Position numbers and translations under genes: made by a program
Notes under the pieces: model-generated
Databases searched by the model: none
What the model saw: the letters and a program-made list of their open reading frames with translations, nothing else
What the model was told of the DNA's origin: nothing
In this document: piece by piece, positions 42,701-57,332 of the stretch
Numbering within the stretch: the first letter of the stretch is position 1
How the letters are laid out: each line of letters opens with the position of its first letter
From: Xylocopa sonorina
Lineage: Eukaryota > Arthropoda > Insecta > Hymenoptera > Apidae
Direction: 5' to 3'
DNA length: 64,000 nucleotides
NCBI RefSeq assembly: GCF_050948175.1
Contig: NW_027490179.1
Location: 248,001-312,000, forward strand

Positions 42701-43718
42701 CAAACGCTATTTCCTTGCAAGGAAGTGTCGCATTTACATTCATTTGATGTGTAGACGAGGAATACATAACACTTCGCAAATCATATTATATCTTACCATG
42801 AAACATAGAAATGAGATACGATATCGCGTTTTAAGAAGCATTAGAACTCTATTGCTACGATACCTAGACATCTGCAGACGCTATTTCCTAGCAAGAAAGT
42901 GTCGCATTTTCATTCATTTGAAGTGTAGACGAGGAATACATGATACTTCGCAAATCATGTTATATCTTACCATGAAACATAGAGATGAGATGCGATATCG
43001 CGTTTTAAGAAGCATTTGAACTCTATTGCTTCGATACGTAGACATCTGCAAACGCTATTTCCTTGCAAGGAAGTGTCGCATTTACATTCATTTGAAGTGT
43101 AGACGAGGAATACATGACACTTCGCAAATCATATTATATCTTGCCATGAAACATAGAAATGAGATTCGATATCGCGTTTTAAGAAGCATTAGAAAGCTAT
43201 TGCTACGATACGTAGACATCTGCAAACGCTATTTCCTGGCGAGGATTTATCGCATTCACATTCATTTGAAGTGTAGACGAGGAATGCATAACACTTCGCA
43301 AATCATGCTATATCTTACCATGAAACATAGAAATGAGATGCGATATCGCGTTTTAAGAATCATATGAACTCTATTGCTACGATACGTAGACATCTGCAAT
43401 CGCTATTTCCTTGCAAGGAAGTGTCGCATTTACAATCATTTGAATCGTAGACGAGGAATGCATAACACTTCGCAATGAATATTATATCTTATCATGAAAC
43501 ATAGATATGAGATGCAATATCTCGTTTTAAGAAGCATTAGAAAGCTATTGCTACGATACGTAGACATCTGCAAACGCTATTTCCTAGCGAGGAAGTATCG
43601 CATTCACATTCATTTGAAGTGTAGACGAGGAATACATAACACTTCGCAAATCATGTTATATCATACCATGAAACATAGAAATGAGATGCGATATCGCGTT
43701 TTAAGAATCATATGAACT
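39717..43718. repeat. 4,002-bp (23-monomer) higher-order unit, copy 1
   Basis: The unit begins at the GTAGAGATCTGC-bearing monomer. Bases 39,717-43,440 match 43,719-47,442 at an offset of exactly 4,002 bp. I checked rare marks across the block (CACCTGCAG, AGCCAGGAAG, TCGCCCTTTAAG, GAAGTGTTGACG, ACCATAAAAC, CAATCCCTATTTCC, CTACGTTACG, TTACGTTCATTTG, CCTGGCGAGG) and found no difference. Past 43,440 the copies part (GAATCG against GAAGTG). Confidence 0.94.
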
Positions 43719-46700
43719 CTATTGCTACGATACGTAGAGATCTGCAGACGCTATTTCCTAGCAAGGAAGTGTCGCATTTACATTCATTTGAAGTGTAGAC
43801 GAGGAATACATGATACTTCGCAAATCATGTTATATCTTACCATGAAACATAGAAATGAGATGCGATATCGCGTTTTAAGTAGCATTAGAACTCTATTGCT
43901 ACGATACCTAGACACCTGCAGACGCTACTTCCTAGCCAGGAAGTGTCGCATTAACATTCATTTGAAGTGTAGACGAGGAATACATGATACTTCTCAAATC
44001 ATATTATATCTTACCATGAAACATAGAAAGGAGATGCGATATCGCCCTTTAAGAAGCATAAGAACACTATTGCTACGATAGGTAGACATTTGCAAACGCT
44101 ATATCCTAGCAAAGAAGTGTCGCATTTACATTCATTTGAAGTGTAGGCGAGGAATACATAACACTTCGCAAATCATATTATATCTCACCATGAAACATAG
44201 AAATGAGATGCGATATCGCGTTTTAAGAAGCATTAGAACTCTATTGCTACGATACGTAGAAATCAGCAAACGCTATTTCCTTGCAAGGAGGTGTCGCATT
44301 TACATTCATTTGAATCGTAGACGAGGAATGCATAACACTTCGCAATGAATATTATACCTTATTACGAAACATAGATATGAGATGCAATATCTCGTTTTAG
44401 GAAGCATTTGAACTCTATTGCTTCGATACGTAGACATCTGCAAACACTATTTCCTAGCAAGGAAGTGTCGCATTTACATTCATTTGAAGTGTAGACGAGG
44501 AATACATAACACTTCGCAAATCATATTATATCTTACCATGAAACATAGAAATGAGATGCGATATCGCGTTTTAAGAATCATATGAACTCTATTCCTACTA
44601 TACGTAGACATCTGCAATCGCTATTTCCTTGCAAGGAAGTGTCGCATTTACTTTCATTTGAAATGTAGACGAGGAATACATAACACTTCGCAAATAATAT
44701 TATATCTTACCATGAAACATAGAAATGAGATGCGATATCGCGTTTTAAGAAGCATTAGAACTCTATTGCTACGATACCTAGACATCTTCAGACGCTATTT
44801 CCTAGCAAGGAAGTGTCGCATTTACATTCATTTGAAGTGTAGACGAGGAATACATGATACTTCGCAAATCATGTTATATCTTACCATGAAACATAGAAAT
44901 GAGATGCGATATAGCGTTTTAAGAATCATATGAACTCTATTGCTACGATACGTAGACATCTGCAAACGCTATTTCCTTGCAAGGAAGTGTCGCATTTACA
45001 TTCATTTGAACCGTAGACGAGGAATGCATAACACTTCGCAATGAATATTATATTTTATCATGAAACATAGATATGAGATGCAATATCTCGTTTTAAGAAG
45101 CATTTGAACTCTATTGCTTCGATACGTAGACATCTGCAAACGCTATTTCCTAGCAAGGAAGTGTCGCATTTACATTCATTTGAAGTGTAGACGAGGAATA
45201 CATAATACCTCGCAAATCATATTATATCTTACCATGAAACATAGAAATGAGATGCGATATCGCGTTTTAAGGAGCATTAGAACTCTATTGCTACGATACG
45301 TAGACATCTGCAAACGCTATTTCCTAGCGAGGAAGTGTCGCATTCACATTCATTTGAAGTGTAGACGAGGAATACATGACACTTCGCAAATCATATTATA
45401 TCTTACCATGAAACGTAGAAATGAGATGCAATATAGCGTTTTAAGAAACATAAGAACTCTATTGCTACGATACGTAGACATCTGCAAACGCTATTTCCTT
45501 GCATGGAAGTGTCGCATTTACATTCATTTGAATCGTAGACGAGGAATGCATAACACTTCGCAAAGAATATTATATCTTATCATGAAACATAGATATGAGA
45601 TGCAATATCTCGTTTTAAGAAGCATTAGAAAGCTATTGCTACGATACGTAGACATCTGCAAGCGCTATTTCCTAGCGAGGAAGTATCGCATTCACATTCA
45701 TTTGAAGTGTTGACGAGGAATACATAACACTTCGCAAATCATGTTATATCTTACCATAAAACATAGAAATGAGATGCGATATCGCGTTTTAAGAATCATA
45801 TGAACTCTATTGCTACGATACGTAGACATCTGCAATCCCTATTTCCTTGCAAGGAAGTGTCGCATTTACATTCATTTGAAGTGTAGACGAGGAATACATG
45901 ATACTTCGCAAATCATGTTATATCTTACCATGAAACATAGAAATGAGATGCGATATCGCGTTTTAAGAATCATATGAACTCTACTGCTACGATACGTAGA
46001 CATCTGCAATCGCTATTTCCTTGCAAGGAAGTGTCGCATTTACATTCATTTGAATCGTAGACGAGGAATGCATAACACTTCGCAATGAATATTATATCTT
46101 ATCAGGAAACATAGATATGAGATGCAATATCTCGTTTTAAGAATCATATGAACTCTATTGCTACGTTACGTAGACATCTGCAATCGCTATTTCCTTGCAA
46201 GGAAGTTTCGCATTTACTTTCATTTGAAGTGTAGACGAGGAATACATAACACTTCGCAAATCATATTATATCTTACCATGAAACATAGAAATGAGATGCG
46301 ATATCGCCTTTTAAGAATCATATGAACTCTATTTCTACGATACGTAGACATCTGCAATCGCCATTTCCTTGCAAGGAAGTGTCGCATTTACAATCATTTG
46401 AAGTGTAGACGAGGAATACATAACACTTCGCAAATCATATTATATCTTACCATGAAACATTGAAATCAGATGCGATATCGCGTTTTAAGAAGCATTAGAA
46501 CTCTATTGCTACGATACCTAGACATCTGCAGACGCTATTTCCTAGCAAGGAAGTGTCGCATTTACGTTCATTTGAAGTGTAGAAGAGGATTACATGATAC
46601 TTCGCAAATCATATTATATCATACCATGAAACATAGAACTGAAATGCGATATCGCGTTTTAAGAAGCATTAGAACACTATTGCTGCGATACGAAGACATC

Positions 46701-47720
46701 TGCAAACGCTATTTCCTTGCAAGGAAGTGTCGCATTTACATTCATTTGATGTGTAGACGAGGAATACATAACACTTCGCAAATCATATTATATCTTACCA
46801 TGAAACATAGAAATGAGATACGATATCGCGTTTTAAGAAGCATTAGAACTCTATTGCTACGATACCTAGACATCTGCAGACGCTATTTCCTAGCAAGAAA
46901 GTGTCGCATTTTCATTCATTTGAAGTGTAGACGAGGAATACATGATACTTCGCAAATCATGTTATATCTTACCATGAAACATAGAGATGAGATGCGATAT
47001 CGCGTTTTAAGAAGCATTTGAACTCTATTGCTTCGATACGTAGACATCTGCAAACGCTATTTCCTTGCAAGGAAGTGTCGCATTTACATTCATTTGAAGT
47101 GTAGACGAGGAATACATGACACTTCGCAAATCATATTATATCTTGCCATGAAACATAGAAATGAGATTCGATATCGCGTTTTAAGAAGCATTAGAAAGCT
47201 ATTGCTACGATACGTAGACATCTGCAAACGCTATTTCCTGGCGAGGATTTATCGCATTCACATTCATTTGAAGTGTAGACGAGGAATGCATAACACTTCG
47301 CAAATCATGCTATATCTTACCATGAAACATAGAAATGAGATGCGATATCGCGTTTTAAGAATCATATGAACTCTATTGCTACGATACGTAGACATCTGCA
47401 ATCGCTATTTCCTTGCAAGGAAGTGTCGCATTTACAATCATTTGAAGTGTAGACGAGGAATACATAACACTTCGCAAATCATATTATATCTTACCATGAA
47501 ACATTGAAATGAGATGCGATATCGCGTTTTAAGAAGCATTTGAACTCTATTGCTTCGATACGTAGACATCTGCAAACGCTATTTCCTAGCAAGGAAGTGT
47601 CGCATTTACATTCATTTGAGGTGTAGACGAGGAATACATGATACTTCGCAAATCATGTTATATCTTACCATGAAACATAGAAATGAGATGCGATATCGCG
47701 TTTTAAGAATCATATGAACT
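43719..47720. repeat. 4,002-bp higher-order unit, copy 2
   Basis: Adjacent, apparently identical copy of 39,717-43,440 through 47,442. Its last part, from about 46,100, is repeated again at 52.54-54.6 kb with two extra monomers (offset 6,439 bp, then 6,613, then 6,787). Confidence 0.94.
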
Positions 47721-47843
47721 CTATTGCTACGATACGTAGACATCTGCAATCACTATTTCCTTGCAAGGAAGTGTCGCATTTACATTCATTTGAATCGTAG
47801 ACGAGGAATGCATAACACTTCGCAATGAATATTATATCTTATC

Positions 47844-49742
47844 ATGAAACATGGATATGAGATGCAATATCTCGTTTTAAGTAGCATTAGAACTCTATTG
47901 CTACGATACCTAGACATCTGCAGACGCTATTTCCTAGCAAGGAAGTGTCGCATTTACATTCACTTGAGGTGTAGACGAGGAATACATGATACTTCGCAAA
48001 TCATGTTATATCTTACCATGAAACATAGAAATGAGATGCGATATCGCGTTTTAAGAATCATATGAACTCTATTGCTACGATACGTAGACATCTGCAGTCA
48101 CTATTTCCTTGCAAGGAAGTGTCGCATTTACATTAATTTGAATCGTAGACGAGGAATGAATAACACTTCGCAATGAATATTATATCTTATCATGAAACAT
48201 GGATATGAGATGCAATATCTCGTTTTAAGTAGCATTAGAGCTCTATTGCTACGATACCTAGACATCTGCAGACGCTATTTCCTAGCAAGGAAGTGTCGCA
48301 TTTACATTCATTTGAAGTGTAGACGAGGAATACATAACACTTCGCAAATCATATTATATCTTACCATGAAACATTGAAATTAGATGCGATATCGCGTTTT
48401 AAGAAGCATTAGAACTCTATCGCTACGATACCTAGACATCTGCAGACGCTATTTCCTAGCAAGGAAGTGTCGCATTTACATTCATTTGAAGTGTAGACGA
48501 GGAAGACATGATACTTCGCAAATCATATTATATCTTACCATGAAACATAGAAATGAGATGCGATATCCCGTTTCAAGAAGCATTAGAACACTATTGCTAC
48601 GATACGTAGACATCTGCAAACGCTATTTCCTTGCGAGGAAGTGTCGCATTCACATTCATTTGAAGTGTAGACGAGGAATACATGATACTTCGCAAATCAT
48701 GTTATATCTTACCATGAAACATAGAAATGAGATGCAATATAGCGTTTTAAGTATCATAAGAACTCTAATGCTACGATACGTAGACATCTGCAAAAGCTAT
48801 TTCCTTGCATGGAAGTGTCGCATTTACATTCATTTGAATCGTAGACGAGGAATGCATAACACTTCGCAATGAATATTATATCTTATCATGAAACATAGAT
48901 ATGAGATGCAATATCTCGTTTTAAGAAGCATTAGAAAGCTATTGCTACGATACGTAGACATCTGCAAACGCTATTTCCTAGCGAGGAAGTATCGCATTCA
49001 CATTCATTTGAAGTGTAGACGAGGAATACATAACACTTCGCAAATCATGTTATATCATACCATGAAACATAGAAATGAGATGCGATATCGCGTTTTAAGA
49101 ATCATATGAACTCTATTGTTACGATACGTAGACATCTGCAATCGCCATTTCCTTGCAAGGAAGTGTCGCATTTACATTCATTTGAAGTGTAGACGAGGAA
49201 TACATAACACTTCGCAAATCATATTATATCTTACCATGAAACATACAAATGAGATGCGATATCGCGTTTTAAGAATCATATGAACTCTATTGCTACGATA
49301 CGTAGACATCTGCAATCGCTATTTCCTTGCAAGGAAGTGTCGCATTTACATTCATTTGAAGTGTAGACGAGGAATACATAACACTTCGCAAATCATATTA
49401 TATCTTACCATGAAACATAGAAATGAGATGCGATATCGCGTTTTAAGTAGCATTAGAACTCTATTGCTACGATACCTAGACATCTGCAGACGCTATTTCC
49501 TAGCAAGGAAGTGTCGCATTTACATTCATTTGAAGTGTAGACGAGGAATACATGATACTTCGCAAATCATATTATATCTTACCATGAAACATAGAAATGA
49601 GATGCGATATCGCGTTTTAAGAAGCATTAGAACACTATTGCTACGATACGTAGACATCTGCAAACGCTATATCCTTGCAAGGAAGTGTCGCATTTACATT
49701 CATTTGAACCGTAGACGAGGAATGTATAACACTGCGCAATGA
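47844..49742. repeat. 11-monomer block Y, copy 1
   Basis: This matches 50,629-52,527 (offset 2,785: 16 monomers plus 1 bp) and 54,631-56,529 (offset 6,787: 39 monomers plus 1 bp). Shared marks are CATGGATATGAG, GAGGTGTAGACG, GCAGTCACTATTTCC, ACATTAATTTG, GAATGAATAACAC, TTAGAGCTC, CTATCGCTACG, GAAGACATG, TCTAATGCTACG and CATACAAATGAG. This copy alone has CGATATCCCGTTTCAAG. Confidence 0.88.
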
Positions 49743-50628
49743 ATATTATATCTTACCATGAAACATAGAAATGAGATGCGAAATCGCGTTTTAAGAATCA
49801 TATGAACTCTATTGCTACGATACGTAGACATCTGCAATCCCTATTTCCTTGCAAGGAAGTGTCGCATTTACATTCATTTGAAGTGTAGACGAGGAATACA
49901 TGATACTTCGCAAATCATGTTATATCTTACCATGAAACATAGAAATGAGATGCGATATCGCGTTTTAAGAATCATATGAACTCTACTGCTACGATACGTA
50001 GACGTCTGCAATCGCTATTTCCTTGCAAGGAAGTGTCGCATTTACATTCATTTGAAGTGTAGACGAGGAATACGTGATACTTCGCAAATCATATTATATC
50101 TTACCATGAAACATAGAAATGAGATGCGATATCGCGTTTTAAGGAGCATTAGAAATCTATTGCTACGATACGTAGACATCTGCAAACGCTATTTCCTTGC
50201 AAGGTAGTGTCTGCATTTACATTCATTTGAAGTGTAGACGTGGAATACATGACACTTCACAAATCATATTATATCTTACCATGAAACATAGAAATGAGAT
50301 GCGATATCGCGTTTTAGGAATCATAAGAACTCTATTGCTACGATACGTAGACATCTGCAAACGCTATTTCCTTGCAAGGAAGTGTCGCATTTACATTCAT
50401 TTGAATCGTAGACGAGGAATGCATAACACTTCGCAATGAATATTATATCTTATCAGGAAACATAGATATGAGATGCAATATCTCGTTTTAAGAATCATAT
50501 GAACTCTATTGCTACGATACGTAGACATCTGCAATCACTATTTCCTTGCAAGGAAGTGTCGCATTTACATTCATTTGAATCGTAGACGAGGAATGCATAA
50601 CACTTCGCAATGAATATTATATCTTATC
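49743..50628. repeat. Family A monomers with a 1-bp insertion
   Basis: About five monomers join two copies of block Y. GTGTCTGCATTT at 50,207-50,218 has one base more than GTGTCGCATTT and shifts the phase by +1. The CAATCCCTATTTCC monomer resembles 41.83 and 45.83 kb. Confidence 0.83.
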
Positions 50629-53600
50629 ATGAAACATGTATATGAGATGCAATATCTCGTTTTAAGTAGCATTAGAACTCTATTGCTACGATACCTAGAC
50701 ATCTGCAGACGCTATTTCCTAGCAAGGAAGTGTCGCATTTACATTCATTTGAGGTGTAGACGAGGAATACATGATACTTCGCAAATCATGTTATATCTTA
50801 CCATGAAACATAGAAATGAGATGCGATATCGCGTTTTAAGAATCATATGAACTCTATTGCTACGATACGTAGACATCTGCAGTCACTATTTCCTTGCAAG
50901 GAAGTGTCGCATTTACATTAATTTGAATCGTAGACGAGGAATGAATAACACTTCGCAATGAATATTATATCTTATCATGAAACATGGATATGAGATGCAA
51001 TATCTCGTTTTAAGTAGCATTAGAGCTCTATTGCTACGATACCTAGACATCTGCAGACGCTATTTCCTAGCAAGGAAGTGTCGCATTTACATTCATTTGA
51101 AGTGTAGACGAGGAATACATAACACTTCGCGAATCATATTATATCTTACCATGAAACATTGAAATTAGATGCGATATCGCGTTTTAAGAAGCATTAGAAC
51201 TCTATCGCTACGATACCTAGACATCTGCAGACGCTATTTCCTAGCAAGGAAGTGTCGCATTTACATTCATTTGAAGTGTAGACGAGGAAGACATGATACT
51301 TCGCAAATCATATTATATCTTACCATGAAACATAGAAATGAGATGCGATATCGCGTTTTAAGAAGCATTAGAACACTATTGCTACGATACGTAGACATCT
51401 GCAAACGCTATTTCCTTGCGAGGAAGTGTCGCATTCACATTCATTTGAAGTGTAGACGAGGAATACATGATACTTCGCAAATCATGTTATATCTTACCAT
51501 GAAACATAGAAATAAGATGCAATATAGCGTTTTAAGTATCATAAGAACTCTAATGCTACGATACGTAGACATCTGCAAAAGCTATTTCCTTGCATGGAAG
51601 TGTCGCATTTACATTCATTTGAATCGTAGACGAGGAATGCATAACACTTCGCAATAAATATTATATCTTATCATGAAACATAGATATGAGATGCAATATC
51701 TCGTTTTAAGAAGCATTAGAAAGCTATTGCTACGATACGTAGACATCTGCAAACGCTATTTCCTAGCGAGGAAGTATCGCATTCACATTCATTTGAAGTG
51801 TAGACGAGGAATACATAACACTTCGCAAATCATGTTATATCATACCATGAAACATAGAAATGAGATGCGATATCGCGTTTTAAGAATCATATGAACTCTA
51901 TTGCTACGATACGTAGACATCTGCAATCGCCATTTCCTTGCAAGGAAGTGTCGCATTTACATTCATTTGAAGTGTAGACGAGGAATACATAACACTTCGC
52001 AAATCATATTATATCTTACCATGAAACATACAAATGAGATGCGATATCGCGTTTTAAGAATCATATGAACTCTATTGCTACGATACGAAGACATCTGCAA
52101 TCGCTATTTCCTTGCAAGGAAGTGTCGCATTTACATACATTTGAAGTGTAGACGAGGAATACATAACACTTCGCAAATCATATTATATCTTACCATGAAA
52201 CATAGAAATGTGATGCGATATCGCGTTTTAAGTAGCATTAGAACTCTATTGCTACGATACCTAGACATCTGCAGACGCTATTTCCTAGCAAGGAAGTGTC
52301 GCATTTACATTCATTTGAAGTGTAGACGAGGAATACATGATACTTCGCAAATCATATTATATCTTACCATGAAACATAGAAATGAGATGCGATATCGCGT
52401 TTTAAGAAGCATTAGAACACTATTGTTACGATACGTAGACATCTGCAAACGCTATTTCCTAGCAAGGAAGTGTCGCATTTACATTCATTTGAATCGTAGA
52501 CGAGGAATGCATAACACTTCGCAATGAATATTATATCTTATCAGGAAACATAGATATGAGATGCAATATCTCGTTTTAAGAATCATATGAACTCTATTGC
52601 TACGTTACGTAGACATCTGCAATCGCTATTTCCTTGCAAGGAAGTGTCGCATTTACTTTCATTTGAAGTGTAGACGAGGAATACATAACACTTCGCAAAT
52701 CATATTATATCTTACCATGAAACATAGAAATGAGATGCGATATCGCCTTTTAAGAATCATATGAACTCTATTGCTACGATACGTAGACATCTGCAATCGC
52801 CATTTCCTTGCAAGGAAGTGTCGCATTTACAATCATTTGAAGTGTAGACGAGGAATACATAACACTTCGCAAATCATATTATATCTTACCATGAAACACT
52901 GAAATGAGATGCGATATCGCGTTTTAAGAAGCATTAGAACTCTATTGCTACGATACCTAGACATCTGCAGACGCTATTTCCTAGCAAGGAAGTGTCGCAT
53001 TTACATTCATTTGAAGTGTAGAAGAGGATTACATGATACTTCGCAAATCATATTATATCATACCATGAAACATAGAACTGAAATGCGATATCGCGTTTTA
53101 AGAAGCATTAGAACACTATTGCTGCGATACGAAGACATCTGCAAACGCTATTTCCTTGCAAGGAAGTGTCGCATTTACATTCATTTGATGTGTAGGCGAG
53201 GAATACATAACACTTCGCAAATCATATTATATCTTACCATGAAACATAGAAATGAGATACGATATCGCGTTTTAAGAAGCATTAGAACTCTATTGCTACG
53301 ATTCCTAGACATCTGCAGACGCTATTTCCTAGCAAGAAAGTGTCGCATTTTCATTCATTTGAAGTGTAGACGAGGAATACATGATACTTCGCAAATCATG
53401 TTATATCTTACCATGAAACATAGAAATGAGATGCGATATCGCGTTTTTAGAATCATATGAACTCTATTGCTACGATACGTAGACATCTGCAGACGCTATT
53501 TCCTAGCAAGGAAGTGTCGCATTTACATTCATTTGAAGTGTAGACGAGGAATACATGATACTTCGCAAATCATATTACATCTTACCATGAAACATAGAGA

Positions 53601-54630
53601 TGAGATGCGATATCGCGTTTTAAGAAGCATTTGAACTTTATTGCTTCGATACGTAGACATCTGCAAACGCTATTTCCTTGCAAGGAAGTGTCGCATTTAC
53701 ATTCATTTGAAGTGTAGACGAGGAATACATGACACTTCGCAAATCATATTATATCTTGCCATGAAACATAGAAATGAGATTCGATATCGCGTTTTAAGAA
53801 GCATTAGAAAGCTATTGCTACGATACGTAGACATCTGCAAACGCTATTTCCTAGCGAGGATTTATCGCATTCACATTCATTTGAAGTGTAGACTAGGAAT
53901 ACATAACACTTCGCAAATCATGCTATATCTTACCATGAAACATAGAAATGAGATGCGATATCGCGTTTTAAGAATCATATGAACACTATTGCTACGATAC
54001 GTAGACATCTGCAATCGCTATTTCCTTGCAAGGAAGTGTCGCCTTTACTTTCATTTGAAGTGTAGACGAGGAATACATAACACTTCGCAGATCATATTAT
54101 ATCTTACCATGAGACATAGAAATGAGATGCGATATCGCCTTTTAAGAATCATATGAACTCTATTGCTACGATACGTAGACATCTGCAATCGCTATTTCCT
54201 TGCAAGGAAGTGTCGCATTTACAATCATTTGAAGTGTAGACGAGGAATACATAACACTTCGCAAATCATATTATATCTTACCATGAAACATTGAAATGAG
54301 ATGCGATATCGCGTTTTAAGAAGCATTTGAACTCTATTGCTTCGATACGTAGACATCTGCAAACGCTATTTCCTAGCAAGGAAGTGTCGCATTTACATTC
54401 ATTTGAGGTGTAGACGAGGAATACATGATACTTCGCAAATCATGTTATATCTTACCATGAAACATAGAAATGAGATGCGATATCGCGTTTTAAGAATCAT
54501 ATGAACTCTATTGCTACGATACGTAGACATCTGCAATCACTATTTCCTTGCAAGGAAGTGTCGCATTTACATTCATTTGAATCGTAGACGAGGAATGCAT
54601 AACACTTCGCAATGAATATTATATCTTATC
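50629..54630. repeat. Second 4,002-bp higher-order period (block Y copy 2 plus X tail)
   Basis: Block Y copy 2 (to about 52,527) is followed by a copy of the 46.1-47.8-kb tail (CTACGTTACG, GTGTAGAAGAGGATTAC, CATAGAACTGAAATGCG, GATACGAAGAC, TCGCATTTTCATTC). Block Y starts again exactly 4,002 bp later at 54,631. The 23-monomer length equals that of the 39.7-47.7-kb unit, although the content differs. Confidence 0.87.
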
Positions 54631-56722
54631 ATGAAACATGGATATGAGATGCAATATCTCGTTTTAAGTAGCATTAGAACTCTATTGCTACGATACCTAG
54701 ACATCTGCAGACGCTATTTCCTAGCAAGGAAGTGTCGCATTTACATTCATTTGAGGTGTAGACGAGGAATACATGATACTTCGCAAATCATGTTATATCT
54801 TACCATGAAACATAGAAATGAGATGCGATATCGCGTTTTAAGAATCATATGAACTCTATTGCTACGATACGTAGACATCTGCAGTCACTATTTCCTTGCA
54901 AGGAAGTGTCGCATTTACATTAATTTGAATCGTAGACGAGGAATGAATAGCACTTCGCAATGAATATTATATCTTATCATGAAACATGGATATGAGATGC
55001 AATATCTCGTTTTAAGTAGCATTAGAGCTCTATTGCTACGATACCTAGACATCTGCAGACGCTATTTCCTAGCAAGGAAGTGTCGCATTTACATTCATTT
55101 GAAGTGTAGACGAGGAATACATAACACTTCGCAAATCATATTATATCTTACCATGAAACATTGAAATTAGATGCGATATCGCGTTTTAAGAAGCATTAGA
55201 ACTCTATCGCTACGATACCTAGACATCTGCAGACGCTATTTCCTAGCAAGGAAGTGTCGCATTTACATTCATTTGAAGTGTAGACGAGGAAGACATGATA
55301 CTTCGCAAATCATATTATATCTTACCATGAAACATAGAAATGAGATGCGATATCGCGTTTTAAGAAGCATTAGAACACTATTGCTACGATACGTAGACAT
55401 CTGCAAACGCTATTTCCTTGCGAGGAAGTGTCGCATTCACATTCATTTGAAGTGTAGACGAGGAATACATGATACTTCGCAAATCATGTTATATCTTACC
55501 ATGAAACATAGAAATGAGATGCAATATAGCGTTTTAAGTATCATAAGAACTCTAATGCTACGATACGTAGACATCTGCAAAAGCTATTTCCTTGCATGGA
55601 AGTGTCGCATTTACATTCATTTGAATCGTAGACGAGGAATGCATAACACTTCGCAATGAATATTATATCTTATCATGAAACATAGATATGAGATGCAATA
55701 TCTCGTTTTAAGAAGCATTAGAAAGCTATTGCTACGATACGTAGACATCTGCAAACGCTATTTCCTAGCGAGGAAGTATCGCATTCACATTCATTTGAAG
55801 TGTAGACGAGGAATACATAACACTTCGCAAATCATGTTATATCATACCATGAAACATAGAAATGAGATGCGATATCGCGTTTTAAGAATCATATGAACTC
55901 TATTGCTACGATACGTAGACATCTGCAATCGCCATTTCCTCGCAAGGAAGTGTCGCATTTACATTCATTTGAAGTGTAGACGACGAATACATAACACTTC
56001 GCAAATCATATTATATCTTACCATGAAACATACAAATGAGATGCGATATCGCGTTTTAAGAATCATATGAACTTTATTGCTACGATACGAAGACATCTGC
56101 AATCGCTATTTCCTTGCAAGGAAGTGTCGCATTTACATTCATTTGAAGTGTAGACGAGGAATACATAACACTTCGCAAATCATATTATATCTTACCATGA
56201 AACATAGAAATGAGATGCGATATCGCGTTTTAAGTAGCATTAGAACTCTATTGCTACGATACCTAGACATCTGCAGACGCTATTTCCTAGCAAGGAAGTG
56301 TCTTATTTACATTCATTTGAAGTGTAGACGAGGAATACATGATACTTCGCAAATCATATTATATCTTACCATGAAACATAGAAATGAGATGCGATATCGC
56401 GTTTTAAGAAGCATTAGAACACTATTGTTACGATACGTAGACATCTGCAAACGCTATTTCCTAGCAAGGAAGTGTCGCATTTACATTCATTTGAAGTGTA
56501 GACGAGGAATACATAACACTTCGCAAATCATATTATATCTTACCATGAAACATAGAAATGAGATTCGATATCGCGTTTTAAGAAGCATTAGAAAGCTATT
56601 GCTGCGATACGTAGACATCTGCAAACGCTATTTCCTAGCGAGGAAGTATAGCATTCACATTCATTTGAAGTGTAGACGAGGAATACATATCACTTCGCTA
56701 ATCATGTTATATCTTACCACGA
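54631..56722. repeat. Block Y, copy 3, and following monomers
   Basis: This matches 50,629-52,491 with about ten scattered differences, for example CATGTATATGAG against CATGGATATGAG, CGCGAATC against CGCAAATC, AATAAGATG against AATGAGATG, and GTGTCTTATTT here. The longest conceptual ORF (56,077-56,766, 229 codons) lies here only because four monomers in a row belong to classes without a stop in that frame. Confidence 0.86.
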
Positions 56723-57332
56723 AACATAGAAATGAGATGCGATATCGCGTTTTAAGAATCATATGAACTCTATTGCTACGATACGTAGACATCTGCAATC
56801 GCTATTTCCTTGCAAGGAAGTGTCGCATTTACTTTCATTTGAAATGTAGACGAGGAATACATAACACTTCGCAAATCATATTATATCTCACCATAAAACA
56901 TAGAAATGAGATGCGATATCGCGTTTTAAGAAGCATTAGAACTCTATTGCTACGATACCTAGACATCTGCAGACGCTACTTCCTAGCAAGGAAGTGTCGC
57001 ATTTACATTCATTTGTAGTGTAGACGAGGAATACATGATACTTCGCAATGAATATTATATCTTACCATGAAACATAGAAATGAGATGCGATATCGCGTTT
57101 TAAGAAGCATTAGAACACTATTGCTACGATAGGTAGACATTTGCAAACGCTATTTGCTAGCAAAGAAGTGTCGCATTTACATTCATTTGAAGTGTAGACG
57201 AGGAATACATAACACTTCGCAAATAATATTACATCTTACCATGAAACATAGAAATGAGATGCGATATCGCGTTTTAAGAAGCATTAGAAATCTATTGCTA
57301 CGATACGTAGACATCTGCAAACGCTATTTCCT
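56723..57332. repeat. Source-like copy of the family A island
   Basis: This segment matches 59,161-59,770 at an offset of 2,438 bp, one difference seen. It lies about 0.9 kb inside the family A side of the A/B boundary. Confidence 0.9.

Noticed and set aside
56077..56766. 229-codon open frame, and shorter open frames of 61-208 codons across 1-59.8 kb, as a repetitive basic protein gene family
   Set aside because: All lie in the same frame of the satellite unit, start and stop at fixed monomer positions, and often begin at TTG- or ATG-like triplets that recur every 174 bp. They are closed by class-specific stops. No conserved domain, codon bias, promoter or ribosome-binding context is visible.
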